Assembly (NCBI GenBank): GCA_900759575.1
Contig: CAAEVU010000181.1
Span: forward strand, 1-10,484
Source of the DNA: Clostridia bacterium
GTDB lineage: Bacteria; Bacillota; Clostridia; Oscillospirales; Acutalibacteraceae
Length of the DNA: 10,484 bases
Direction: 5' to 3'
Of this stretch, positions 1 through 5,982 are shown piece after piece. The notes beneath the pieces are model-generated. The model had not been told where the DNA came from and ran no database searches. It saw nothing but the letters and a program-made list of their open reading frames with translations. The translations under genes and the position numbers were made by a program. Every line of letters starts with the position of its first letter. Positions within the stretch are counted from its first letter, which is position 1.

Positions 1-7
1 ACTAACG

Positions 8-47
8 AAAAAAATCAGGTACCGCAGCTGCGATACCTGATTTTTTT
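8..47 (-). terminator. Intrinsic terminator downstream of tRNA-Trp fragment (copy A)
   Basis: This is a near-perfect 40-nt inverted repeat. Arms 8-21 and 34-47 are complementary, with an inner self-complementary CGCAGCTGCG at 23-32 and one C/A mismatch. A-runs on one side and T-runs on the other make it a potential bidirectional intrinsic terminator. On the minus strand it directly follows the 3' CCA end of a tRNA-Trp fragment, the normal place for a tRNA terminator. A diverged copy lies at 7197-7234. Confidence 0.85.
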
Positions 48-91
48 GGCAGGGGCAGAAGGACTTGAACCCTCGGCACGCGGTTTTGGAG
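47..91 (-). pseudogene. tRNA-Trp 3' half (copy A), att-like remnant
   Basis: Read on the minus strand, 91 to 47 gives the 3' half of a tRNA. It has an anticodon loop CTCCAAA (U33, anticodon CCA for tryptophan, A37, A38) and the 3' anticodon stem ACCGC. A five-base variable loop GTGCC follows. The T arm is GAGGG-TTCAAGT-CCTTC, the acceptor strand is TGCCCCT, the discriminator is G, and CCA is encoded. Bacterial tRNA-Trp genes typically begin AGGGGC and end GCCCCTGCCA, which matches. The 5' half is absent: the bases where positions 27-31 should lie do not pair with ACCGC. The break is thus exactly at the anticodon loop, a typical crossover point for tyrosine integrases. The fragment cannot make a tRNA on its own and is best read as an attachment-site remnant. 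Confidence 0.8.
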
Positions 92-100
92 TGGATGTGG
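48..100. repeat. 53-bp direct repeat (att-like), copy A
   Basis: This stretch is identical to 7236-7288 except for one base (G at 89 versus A at 7276). It covers the tRNA-Trp 3' half and about nine bases beyond it. The similarity continues at a lower level on both sides: the terminator on the left, and the regulator promoter region and start to about position 425 on the right. The interior between the two copies contains integrase remnants close to the right copy. That fits attL/attR of an integrated element, or the junctions of a tandem array of related elements. Confidence 0.8.
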
Positions 101-265
101 GGACGTACGCTGGACTGCAAAAAAGGAACGGTGCCAGGCGGTTCTCCCAGACAAGCCTCAAAAGGTTGGTGCTGATTTGGTGCTTTCACCCCAAGGAGAC
201 CAGAATCATCTTCCTGGATATCATGAGAACCTGTCTTTCGTAAAAAATAGTTTTGCCTTTTGCAT

Positions 266-271
266 TATAAT
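266..271 (+). promoter_or_regulatory. -10 element upstream of the dead response-regulator copy
   Basis: A TATAAT hexamer is followed by GACC. It lies at the position corresponding to the TATAAT at 7459-7464 in the intact module, and the downstream ~85 bp are also recognisably similar in both copies. No clear -35 element is visible. It is the fossil counterpart of the intact promoter; whether it still fires cannot be told. Confidence 0.5.
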
Positions 272-356
272 GACCTGGCAAGTCTGGGATGCTTTTTAAG
301 ATCACAGAAAGAATCCGAAATATTTTGGTATACGGATGCCCAAAGAGGGTAAGAGC

Positions 357-428
357 ATGAAAAGTAAAATCTTGATTTTAGAGGATGAAGCAAAACTATG
401 GGGAACACTCTGTGACCATATAGGGTAG
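357..428 (+). pseudogene. Truncated OmpR-family response regulator
   Basis: An ATG at 357 follows GAGGG and opens a 23-codon frame, ending at TAG 426-428. It reads MKSKILILEDEAKLW followed by GTLCDHIG. This aligns residue for residue with the start of the intact regulator at 7549 (MKNKILIVEDEAKLR), including the acidic pocket residues Glu and Asp at positions 9 and 10. The frame then closes where the intact protein continues. Downstream, short stretches such as 425-445 and 453-470 still faintly resemble the receiver-domain DNA, but no phospho-acceptor region, DNA-binding domain or kinase gene follows. It is a decayed paralogue of the downstream two-component system, placed directly before the ABC operon. 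Confidence 0.85.
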
Positions 429-447
429 AAGGAACCGTCCTGTACTG

Positions 448-473
448 TTGACAGCTTGCTGTTAGACTATAAT
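448..473 (+). promoter_or_regulatory. Perfect -35 and -10 hexamers with a short 14-nt spacer
   Basis: TTGACA at 448-453 and TATAAT at 468-473 are both perfect consensus matches, but the spacer is 14 nt instead of about 17. A poorer -10 (TAATTC, 470-475) would give 16 nt. It lies in the decayed regulator region. It may be a weak or activator-dependent promoter, or chance. Confidence 0.3.
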
Positions 474-560
474 TCTAATACAAATACAGGTGCAGGCGTC
501 CTTCTGCAGACCACTATGACAGAAACTGCCGGATTTCAGTATACAGTATATAAAATTTTA

Positions 561-590
561 TTTACAATCAGGCAGATGATATGTTATATT
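561..590 (+). promoter_or_regulatory. Probable promoter of the ABC transporter operon
   Basis: TTTACA at 561-566, an 18-nt spacer, and TATATT at 585-590 preceded by TG at 582-583 (extended -10). The surroundings are strongly AT-rich, unlike the coding regions. A start near 597 would give a 5' leader of about 290 nt before the binding-protein gene. Confidence 0.55.
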
Positions 591-596
591 TAATAT

Positions 597-886
597 AATA
601 AAATACAAATTGCAGAGTGAATTTTAGCAAAATTCAGCAGGGAGTGTGTGGCGTGGCGCACTTTCTTTTGCTTGGAACCAATTTGTGGTGTGGGATTGTC
701 AGCGGAAACCGTCCAGAGGAGGTCTTGGGAAAATTCGCCTGGAGAGAGGCTGATTCAGAACCAAATGGAACTGGAATCGGAATTGTGAATATTGGAATGT
801 GAGGGAGGACGGGAAGGAGCCAGTCTCTCTGGCTCTTTTCTTGGTATAAAATCCAATGGACCATTTCGTGAAAAGGAGGCTGTCCT
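597..886 (+). promoter_or_regulatory. Structured 5' leader of the ABC operon, unidentified
   Basis: This is the presumed transcribed leader between the promoter and the ATG at 887. Visible pairing includes CCGTCC (709-714) with GGACGG (807-812), closing a domain of about 100 nt. Inside it, GATTCAG can pair with CTGGAATC around 750-780, with one bulged G. A clear intrinsic terminator follows at 814-839, upstream of the ribosome site at 873-879. That order (structured domain, terminator, gene) is typical of attenuators and riboswitches. I do not recognise any known riboswitch class and do not see the T-box sequence AGGGTGGNACCGCG. A GTG-started frame at 617-802 has no ribosome site and is not called. 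Confidence 0.4.
814..839 (+). terminator. Intrinsic terminator in the leader (possible attenuator)
   Basis: A perfect 7-bp stem GAGCCAG (817-823) and CTGGCTC (829-835) has a TCTCT loop, extended by weaker pairs, and is followed by TTTTCTT. It lies 48 nt before the start codon of the binding-protein gene. It would end transcription before the operon unless antiterminated. Confidence 0.65.
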
Positions 887-2221
887 ATGAAAAAGATTGC
901 TTTGCTGATGACCATCTGTATGCTGGCGTGGGGAACCCTGGCTGGCTGCCAAAGGAAACAGGCGCCAACGCCCCAGGAGTCCACCAGTTCTACCGTTCAA
1001 ACCAGTTCCGGCGTTTCCGAGGAAGACCCTGTGGTCATCTGCATCGAAGATGCCTTTGAGCAGGATGCCTACGAACTGGAAAACTATCTGTTGGCGAAAG
1101 GGGTGGAAACAGACTACGAGTTTTTGGTGCTGCCCAATAACACCGAGGACCGGGAGCCAGAATTGACACGCCTGCGCACGGAGATCATGGCGGGAGAGGG
1201 GCCGGATGCCTTTATCTTAAACGCTACCATTCCAGGCACAGTGACCGACTCTGGGGACGTCTTAGAGTCCCTGTTTCCCAACGTGGAAAAGAGCATGTAC
1301 TCCCACCTGTTCTTAGACCTGGAGGACATGGTGCAGCAAAGCGAAATCGTGGACCTGGAAAGCTGCAACCAGACGGTGATGAACGTAGGCGTTACCGGAG
1401 ACGGCCGGTTTTTGCTGCCTCTGACCTACACCTTCTCCGCTGTGGTGGTTGATGAGCCCACTTTGGAGGACCCAGACTACACCTTCTCCACCTTGGACGA
1501 GCTGCTGCAAAGCGACCAGGAGGCTTTGAAGGAGCAGTTCGCCTACCGGACGTTCAATCTGTTTCCCAACTGCCTGGGGGTTCTGGCGGATTATGAAGGG
1601 CAGAACCTGCTGGTTACGGCAGATTCCCTGCAGAAGGCAATCGAGCAGTCGAATGCGTTGTCTGCTTTGCAGAATGAGGACTACTCCGACTCCCCGGAAG
1701 TGTACCGTGCAGGTTATTCTGGTGATGGGCTCAGAAGCCTGATAAACACAGAGACGGTGTATACCTTTTTTCCGATTCCCAACCCGGAGGGAGGCGTCAC
1801 TGCCGCGGTGACTTTTTATGCTGCCATTAACCGCAACGCAGCCCATCCTCAGGAGGCTTTCGACTTCATTGAGCTTCTTTACAGCGAGGAACTGGCTAGT
1901 ACCCAGGGATTTGAGGTCAATGGCCGGCACTATGGAAGTATCTTTCACTATGGCTATAGCGGAGGGCTGGGAGCTGCCGTTCCCGTAAAGGACGAAGTCT
2001 TTTTCCAATACCTGGAGGAGTCGGGTATCCAGCCGGACACCATGGCTTCTGTGCGGGCAGCAGTGGCACGGATTGACAGTGCCAAAGTCTACTCCGACTT
2101 GGATCAGGATATCTATGAGCTATACGAGACGTGGCACTTCAGCTACGGGCGGCTGGACACACCCTTGGAAGAGCTGGTGGAACAGACCATCTCCTCCATG
2201 GAAATGACCCTAGCGGAGTGA
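887..2221 (+). CDS. Extracellular solute-binding lipoprotein of a sugar-type ABC importer
   Basis: A 444-residue secreted lipoprotein that would capture substrate outside the membrane and deliver it to the two permeases encoded next. The start is fixed by AAGGAGG at 873-879, 7 nt before ATG. The N-terminus is a lipoprotein signal: MKK, a hydrophobic core, then the lipobox LAGC with lipidated Cys21. A Gln/Thr/Ser-rich linker follows (about 22-45). The mature part has typical family-1-like solute-binding features: EIMAGEGPDAFI in the N-lobe (around residues 98-110), and AAINRNAAHPQEAFDFIELL then YSEELAS in the C-lobe, the usual helix region of carbohydrate-binding proteins. Length fits the family (about 400-450). 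It is first in a three-gene operon, with 4 bases before the next ATG. The substrate is unknown; no glycosidase or other catabolic gene is nearby. Confidence 0.85.
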   Translation: MKKIALLMTICMLAWGTLAGCQRKQAPTPQESTSSTVQTSSGVSEEDPVVICIEDAFEQDAYELENYLLAKGVETDYEFLVLPNNTEDREPELTRLRTEIMAGEGPDAFILNATIPGTVTDSGDVLESLFPNVEKSMYSHLFLDLEDMVQQSEIVDLESCNQTVMNVGVTGDGRFLLPLTYTFSAVVVDEPTLEDPDYTFSTLDELLQSDQEALKEQFAYRTFNLFPNCLGVLADYEGQNLLVTADSLQKAIEQSNALSALQNEDYSDSPEVYRAGYSGDGLRSLINTETVYTFFPIPNPEGGVTAAVTFYAAINRNAAHPQEAFDFIELLYSEELASTQGFEVNGRHYGSIFHYGYSGGLGAAVPVKDEVFFQYLEESGIQPDTMASVRAAVARIDSAKVYSDLDQDIYELYETWHFSYGRLDTPLEELVEQTISSMEMTLAE

Positions 2222-2225
2222 GCCT

Positions 2226-3080
2226 ATGAAGCGCGCGTGGAAAGGCTACTTACTCATCGCCCCTATGCTGGCTGGGTTCTTGCTGTTTTATGTGCTGCCC
2301 TTTGGCCAGGTGGTGTGGGATTCCCTGTCCCAGGGTACGGGAAAGAGCCAGCTGTTTGTGGGGTTGGAAAATTACACCCGCATGTTCCAAAACGATATGT
2401 TCCTCCAGGCCTTTGGAAATACCCTGCGGTTCCTGGGGATCGGCCTGCCGGTGATTCTGGTTCTTGCCTATGTTCTGGCCCTGTTTTTGAAAAGCCAAGC
2501 CCAGCGGTTCCGACTGCTGCGGGCAGTGTTTCTGCTGCCCTATGTGATGCCTGTGGCAGGTACAGTGCTGCTGGTGGATTTGCTGTTTTCCAAGGAGGGG
2601 ATTGTCAACCGGGTACTTCTGGCCTTGGGCCTGCCCCTGGCGGACTGGCTCCAGTCCCCTGCGGCTTTTTGGGTGATGCTGCTTTTGTACCTGTGGAAAA
2701 GTACCGGATACGCGGTGGTGCTGCTGCTCTCCGGGCTGCTGACCATTCCCGCGGAACACTACCAGGTGGCCCAAGTGGAGGGGGCATTCCCTCTGCAAAC
2801 CTTCCGCTATGTGACCGCTCCCCAGATGTGGTATGCGCTGTTTTTGGCTTTGGTGTTCTCCCTGATTAACGCCTTCAAGTGTTTTCGGGAGATCTTCCTG
2901 GTGGGGGGCGAGCATCCCCATGAGTCGGTGTACATGCTCCAGCACTTTATCAACAACGCCTTTGCCAATTTGAACTACCAGCGGCTGAGTGTGGCTTCGG
3001 TGCTGCTATTTTTGGTGATTGCCCTGGTACTGGGATTGTGCACCCTATGGGTGCTGCGAAAGGAGGCGGCTCGGTTATGA
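2226..3080 (+). CDS. ABC transporter permease, MalF/UgpA-like
   Basis: A 284-residue inner-membrane permease with about six predicted membrane helices: residues ~7-29, 68-90, 98-120, 146-170, 200-220 and 255-276. The start resembles sugar permeases (KGYLLIAPMLAGFLLFYVLPF). The cytoplasmic coupling loop is present but degenerate: EHYQVAQVEGAFPLQTF followed by RYVTAPQM, against the family pattern EAAxxDGAxxxxxFxxIxxPxL. Length is normal for this family. The ATG is 4 nt after the stop of the binding-protein gene, with a weak GGAGTGA site overlapping that stop, so translational coupling is likely. It would pair with the second permease and an ATPase that is not encoded in this window. Confidence 0.85.
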   Translation: MKRAWKGYLLIAPMLAGFLLFYVLPFGQVVWDSLSQGTGKSQLFVGLENYTRMFQNDMFLQAFGNTLRFLGIGLPVILVLAYVLALFLKSQAQRFRLLRAVFLLPYVMPVAGTVLLVDLLFSKEGIVNRVLLALGLPLADWLQSPAAFWVMLLLYLWKSTGYAVVLLLSGLLTIPAEHYQVAQVEGAFPLQTFRYVTAPQMWYALFLALVFSLINAFKCFREIFLVGGEHPHESVYMLQHFINNAFANLNYQRLSVASVLLFLVIALVLGLCTLWVLRKEAARL

Positions 3081-4909
3081 CCTGGACCCGCTCTCCTATT
3101 TTGCGTTTTTTCGCAGGGGCTGTCACTGTGATCCTGCTCCTCACCATTTTAGGGCCCTTTTTCCAGGTGCTCTATGGAGCGCTGTTTCTCCAGGCATCCG
3201 GGTTTTCAGTGGAGCCTGTCTACACCGTGTTTCTGGCCACCCCGGAATACCTGCTGGTGTTTTGGCGGACCTTGGCTCTCTGCGCCCTGATTGTAGGCAG
3301 CCAAGTGGTGTTATCTGTCTTGGCCGGGCTGGGTTTTGCCAAGTACCATTTTCCTGGAAAGGGGCTGTGCTTTTTCCTGCTGCTGGTGGTCATGGTGCTT
3401 CCCTTGCAGGTGACTTTGGTGCCCAACTTCCGGATTTTAGGGACCCTAGGCCTGCTGGACACCCAGTGGGCGCTGGTCTTGCCAGCCATGTTCGCACCTT
3501 TGGGCACTTTCCTGATGACCCAGAGCTTCCGGGCAGTACCAGATGAGATTCTGGAGGCCGCCCAGCTGGACGGCGCCTCCATGGGAACGGTCCTGTGTAG
3601 GATTCTGGTGCCCAGCAGTAAAAACGGCTTGGCCTGTGTCATCGTCCTCACTTTTTTAGAGGCATGGAACATGGTGGAACAGCCCATGGCCTATTTGAAG
3701 GATGTTTCTCAGCATCCCTTGTCCGTGGCATTGGCCACCACCCAGGCCCGGGACGTGGGCGTACAGTTGGCTTGCTGTCTGCTGGCCCTTCTGCCACCTT
3801 TGCTGCTGTTTCTTGGTTTTCATAAGGAAATGATCCAAGGTATTGCCCTGCAGGAGGACTGGGCAGGAGAATCCAGCCACCGGGGGTTCTTCCGGGCTCT
3901 TGCGGTGGCCTTGGTGGTGCTGGTGGAATGCACGCTGCTCTCTGGATTTGTCTCCCGAGAGATGGCCATCCAAGTGGCCACCGCCAGTCCACGCACCGAC
4001 AATGAGCGGGGTATCACCAGTTTACCTCTGGATGCGTTCCATCAGGAAGAGGACGGCACGTTCCTCTACCTGTTGGAGGAGAGCTCCGGGCTGTTGGAAG
4101 GGATGCGGCTCCATCGGGTTGCTGGGGACATTCTGTCCCTGGAGGGGGACACGGCCTTCACCACTGGCCTTGAAACAGGCGGCTCCTACGTGATGTATGC
4201 CTCACGCTCCCTGAAGGACGAAGCCCTGGCAGAGGAGATGGAATCCGGGAAACCGGTGCCGGACACCTACCTGCTCTGGGCGCCAGCGGACATGGAACTG
4301 TCTCTAGACGCCCCTTCCGCCCAGGCAAATGGCGGCAACGTATGGCTGCTTCCCCGGGAGGAGGCAACGCAACCCTTCTTGGCCCAAAGAGAACTGGCCA
4401 GCCTTCTCCCGGCGGAACAGAGAGAGTACTGCCAGCTGTTCAGCTTCAATGAGGTGGAACAGTTTGCCCGGACGCTTCCTTGGCTGGGCCTTGCTGTGGT
4501 TTTGATGGCAGCTCCCTTGGTGTGTTCTGTGGGATTGTGCCTTTCCCTAGGGTATGGGAAAAGGAAACGGTTTAAAATTCTGTGGAGCTTCTTGACGGTA
4601 GCAAGCCTTGCTGGGTTGACGGTTTTGCTGCTGCGACTTGACCTTCCTAGCTCTTTGCTGCCGCCTGGCATTTTGTTTGATTTGGGTTATTTCGGCAACA
4701 CCCTCCATTTGATAGGAGAAAGTCTAGTCGCCAATCCGGAAAATTCTGCTTGTGTGGAGCTGCAAACCCTGCTGTCCGGGCAGCTTCAAATCATGGGATG
4801 GGTGATTGCCGGAGGATTTCTGGTGTTGGCTGTCCTGCTGGCGGGTGGTTTTTTTCTTCAAACAAGACGGAATCGTTCTCTAGAAGGCCGTCACTTCAAA
4901 AAGCGGTGA
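3077..4909 (+). CDS. MalG-like ABC permease fused to an extracytoplasmic domain and extra membrane helices
   Basis: A 610-residue protein, more than twice the usual ~275 residues. I place the start at ATG 3077 (overlapping the previous stop as ATGA) because AAGGAGG at about 3059-3065 lies just upstream; an in-frame ATG at 3038 lacks such a site. Residues 1-255 form a complete MalG-type permease, with a canonical EAA loop at about 156-180 (PDEILEAAQLDGASMG) and six hydrophobic segments. Then follow an extra helix (~271-292), a soluble segment of about 170 residues presumably outside the cell, two helices (~468-490, 500-521), a short outer segment with an LPPGILFDLGYFG motif, a last helix (~573-595) and a basic tail. 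Residues ~312-400 loosely resemble the beta-barrel part of HlyD-type adaptors (FLYLLEES, then GDTAFTTGLETGGSYV). That resemblance is my reading, not a search result. No stop or frameshift separates the parts. Confidence 0.8.
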   Translation: MTWTRSPILRFFAGAVTVILLLTILGPFFQVLYGALFLQASGFSVEPVYTVFLATPEYLLVFWRTLALCALIVGSQVVLSVLAGLGFAKYHFPGKGLCFFLLLVVMVLPLQVTLVPNFRILGTLGLLDTQWALVLPAMFAPLGTFLMTQSFRAVPDEILEAAQLDGASMGTVLCRILVPSSKNGLACVIVLTFLEAWNMVEQPMAYLKDVSQHPLSVALATTQARDVGVQLACCLLALLPPLLLFLGFHKEMIQGIALQEDWAGESSHRGFFRALAVALVVLVECTLLSGFVSREMAIQVATASPRTDNERGITSLPLDAFHQEEDGTFLYLLEESSGLLEGMRLHRVAGDILSLEGDTAFTTGLETGGSYVMYASRSLKDEALAEEMESGKPVPDTYLLWAPADMELSLDAPSAQANGGNVWLLPREEATQPFLAQRELASLLPAEQREYCQLFSFNEVEQFARTLPWLGLAVVLMAAPLVCSVGLCLSLGYGKRKRFKILWSFLTVASLAGLTVLLLRLDLPSSLLPPGILFDLGYFGNTLHLIGESLVANPENSACVELQTLLSGQLQIMGWVIAGGFLVLAVLLAGGFFLQTRRNRSLEGRHFKKR

Positions 4910-5110
4910 GATTAGGGGTTATCTTAATGTCGGATTGTCGAGGATGATTTGTTGAAGTGATACCAGGTCTAAACAGATGAAATTCAAGAGGGAAATAGGA
5001 ATATTAGGGATATTTCACTATTAACGAAGCCAATTTTCCATTCTCCATGCTGGACTAGTTTATGGAGTCCATTTAGAAAAAACATGCCGTCCAAAATTTG
5101 CTTTGTGTGG

Positions 5111-5182
5111 CCCTGTATCCGGTTTTGGAAGCCGAGTAGGGAAACGACGGACACCAGTGAAGCCCAAAACAGGCACCGTTGG
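5111..5182. repeat. Degenerate direct repeat, unit 1
   Basis: It begins CCCTGTAT and ends GTTGGG. It aligns with 5294-5358 at roughly 70% identity with small gaps, and shared blocks include CCCTGTAT, GGTTT, AACGAC, ACACCAGT and GTTGGG. The units start about 183 bp apart. The origin is unknown. Confidence 0.55.
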
Positions 5183-5293
5183 GTCAGCGTGGACCGGTTG
5201 TGAGAGGAATGAGCCGATGGCTCATCCCAAGATCCCCCTCTGGTACGAAGTGCCCGGCTTTTGGAGAGGAATCTCAAACTTGGCTCGGTACAA

Positions 5294-5358
5294 CCCTGTA
5301 TGGCGGTTTGAGGCCAGGGTGAACGACACCAGTAAAGCTCCAAATCAGCTCTGTTGGG
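5294..5358. repeat. Degenerate direct repeat, unit 2
   Basis: This is the second copy of the unit at 5111-5182, shorter by about seven bases through small deletions. It keeps the core AACGACACCAGT followed by AAAGC. The shared blocks sit in the same order, so chance is unlikely, but no function is evident. Confidence 0.55.
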
Positions 5359-5519
5359 CCCCCTGTGAGCCCCGTGTACAGCACCGTGGTGGAGAAGTCG
5401 GTCACGGAAGAGCGCCAGAGATAAGGCAAGCCACCGCAAGAAAACATATACACAAAAAGTGAAAAAATAAATGCTGGACATAATCGTGTCAGTTGCGGAA
5501 GTGTTGAAAGTACAAAAGA

Positions 5520-5611
5520 CCTGCCGAAGGCAGGGCAAGCAGAGCGTCCGGCTATACGCCGGCCACACTCGCCGGGGAGACCCCGGCACCCCCCTCCCCC
5601 TGCAGGGGGAG
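5520..5611. repeat. Cluster of four perfect hairpins (oriT-like or relaxosome region)
   Basis: Four perfect inverted repeats occur within 92 bp. They are CCTGCC-GAA-GGCAGG (5520-5534), CCGGC-TATAC-GCCGG (5548-5562), GCCGGGG-AGA-CCCCGGC (5571-5587), and the self-complementary CTCCCCCTGCAGGGGGAG (5594-5611). A short frame starting MKRKNDPFSF opens right after, at 5613. Dense inverted repeats just before a small mobilization gene are usual at transfer origins of integrative and conjugative elements, and integrase fragments lie nearby. The transfer-origin role is inference; no nic site can be identified by eye. Confidence 0.45.
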
Positions 5612-5612
5612 C

Positions 5613-5700
5613 ATGAAGCGAAAGAATGACCCTTTTTCCTTCTGCCCAGAGAGGGGACTCCCACCTCAAAAATTGCGCCGCATAAACAAAGAAAAGAGCT
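5613..5700 (+). pseudogene. Possible start of a small mobilization (MobC-like) gene, truncated
   Basis: An ATG at 5613 opens a frame beginning MKRKNDPFSF, a basic start of the kind seen in small relaxosome accessory proteins. The continuation (CPERGLPPQKLRRINKEK) does not look like a ribbon-helix-helix protein. The frame runs into the strong terminator at 5704-5756, so at most the first ten or so residues are original. The GGGGGAG just upstream is part of the last hairpin and only one base from the ATG. The call rests mainly on context and is weak. Confidence 0.25.
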
Positions 5701-5703
5701 TAG

Positions 5704-5756
5704 AAAAACTCCCCGCCCAAGGTAGGTGTAAATCTACCAAAAGGCGGGGAGTTTTT
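5704..5756. terminator. Strong intrinsic terminator
   Basis: A 14-bp perfect stem (5704-5717 with 5743-5756, core ACTCCCCGCC/GGCGGGGAGT) ends in a T-run on the plus strand; the A-run on the other side would also serve the minus strand. A second small stem GGTAG/CTACC (5721-5725 with 5734-5738) sits inside the loop. It lies about 95 nt upstream of the integrase fragment start and downstream of the hairpin cluster, so it insulates the integrase from upstream transcription. Confidence 0.85.
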
Positions 5757-5850
5757 TCACATGGTTCAGAACATACGGCTGGACATGGGCAAACCTTCTA
5801 GGGTAGTGTTGGTGGTTGATAAAACGACCCGGAAGGAGGAACCACCAACC

Positions 5851-5970
5851 ATGTCAAAGAAACGACTCACTACAAATGGCAACGTCTTTCGCCGCACCGA
5901 CGGAAGATGGCAAAGCGTCATCTGGTACTTTGATGAGCAGGGAAAGAAAATGTGGAAGACTTTTTTCTGG
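5851..5970 (+). pseudogene. Tyrosine integrase, N-terminal fragment
   Basis: ATG 5851 with GGAAGGAGG at 5831-5839 opens MSKKRLTTNGNVFRR, then TDGRWQSVIWYFDEQGKK, then MWKTF. This is the pattern of the AP2-like arm-binding domain at the start of Tn916-type and related Firmicutes integrases (basic start, DGRW, hydrophobic strand, aromatic strand, KTF turn). After about residue 40 the frame becomes unrelated sequence that overlaps the end of the HAD gene on the opposite strand. A matching integrase C-terminus appears at 6743-6847, so both ends of an integrase survive and the middle (about 300 residues, all catalytic residues but the last ones) is missing. Confidence 0.7.
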
Positions 5971-5982
5971 ATCACACCGTTT

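Larger units (their letters stand above)
4910..5519. other. ~600-bp stretch without a convincing gene
   Basis: Between the permease stop and the hairpin cluster I see no gene with a ribosome site and recognisable protein. The reading frames that cross it on both strands (minus 4984-5664, plus 5103-5462) have unlikely composition and overlap each other. The stretch contains the degenerate repeat pair at 5111-5182 and 5294-5358, and a perfect 7-bp hairpin ATGAGCC-GAT-GGCTCAT at 5209-5225. No clear terminator follows the ABC operon. It may be decayed sequence or a structured non-coding region of the mobile element. Confidence 0.5.

Noticed and set aside
46..243. Plus-strand frame starting MAGAEGLEPSARGF, and its twin in 6997-7431
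   Set aside because: The GLEPS-type start is the antisense reading of a tRNA T arm, here tRNA-Trp. It is a well-known spurious protein; there is no ribosome site, and the two copies differ by frameshifts further on.
617..802. 61-codon GTG-started frame in the ABC leader
   Set aside because: No ribosome site, no recognisable protein, and it overlaps the structured leader.
1313..2008. Long minus-strand frames opposite the binding protein (and similar ones opposite permeases, regulator and kinase)
   Set aside because: They mirror the codon structure of well-supported genes and have no start signals or protein-family features.
4984..5664. Long minus frame and overlapping plus frame 5103-5462
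   Set aside because: Composition is unlike protein (rich in Arg, Cys, Trp and Pro), there are no ribosome sites, and the frames cross perfect hairpins and direct repeats. Treated as non-coding.
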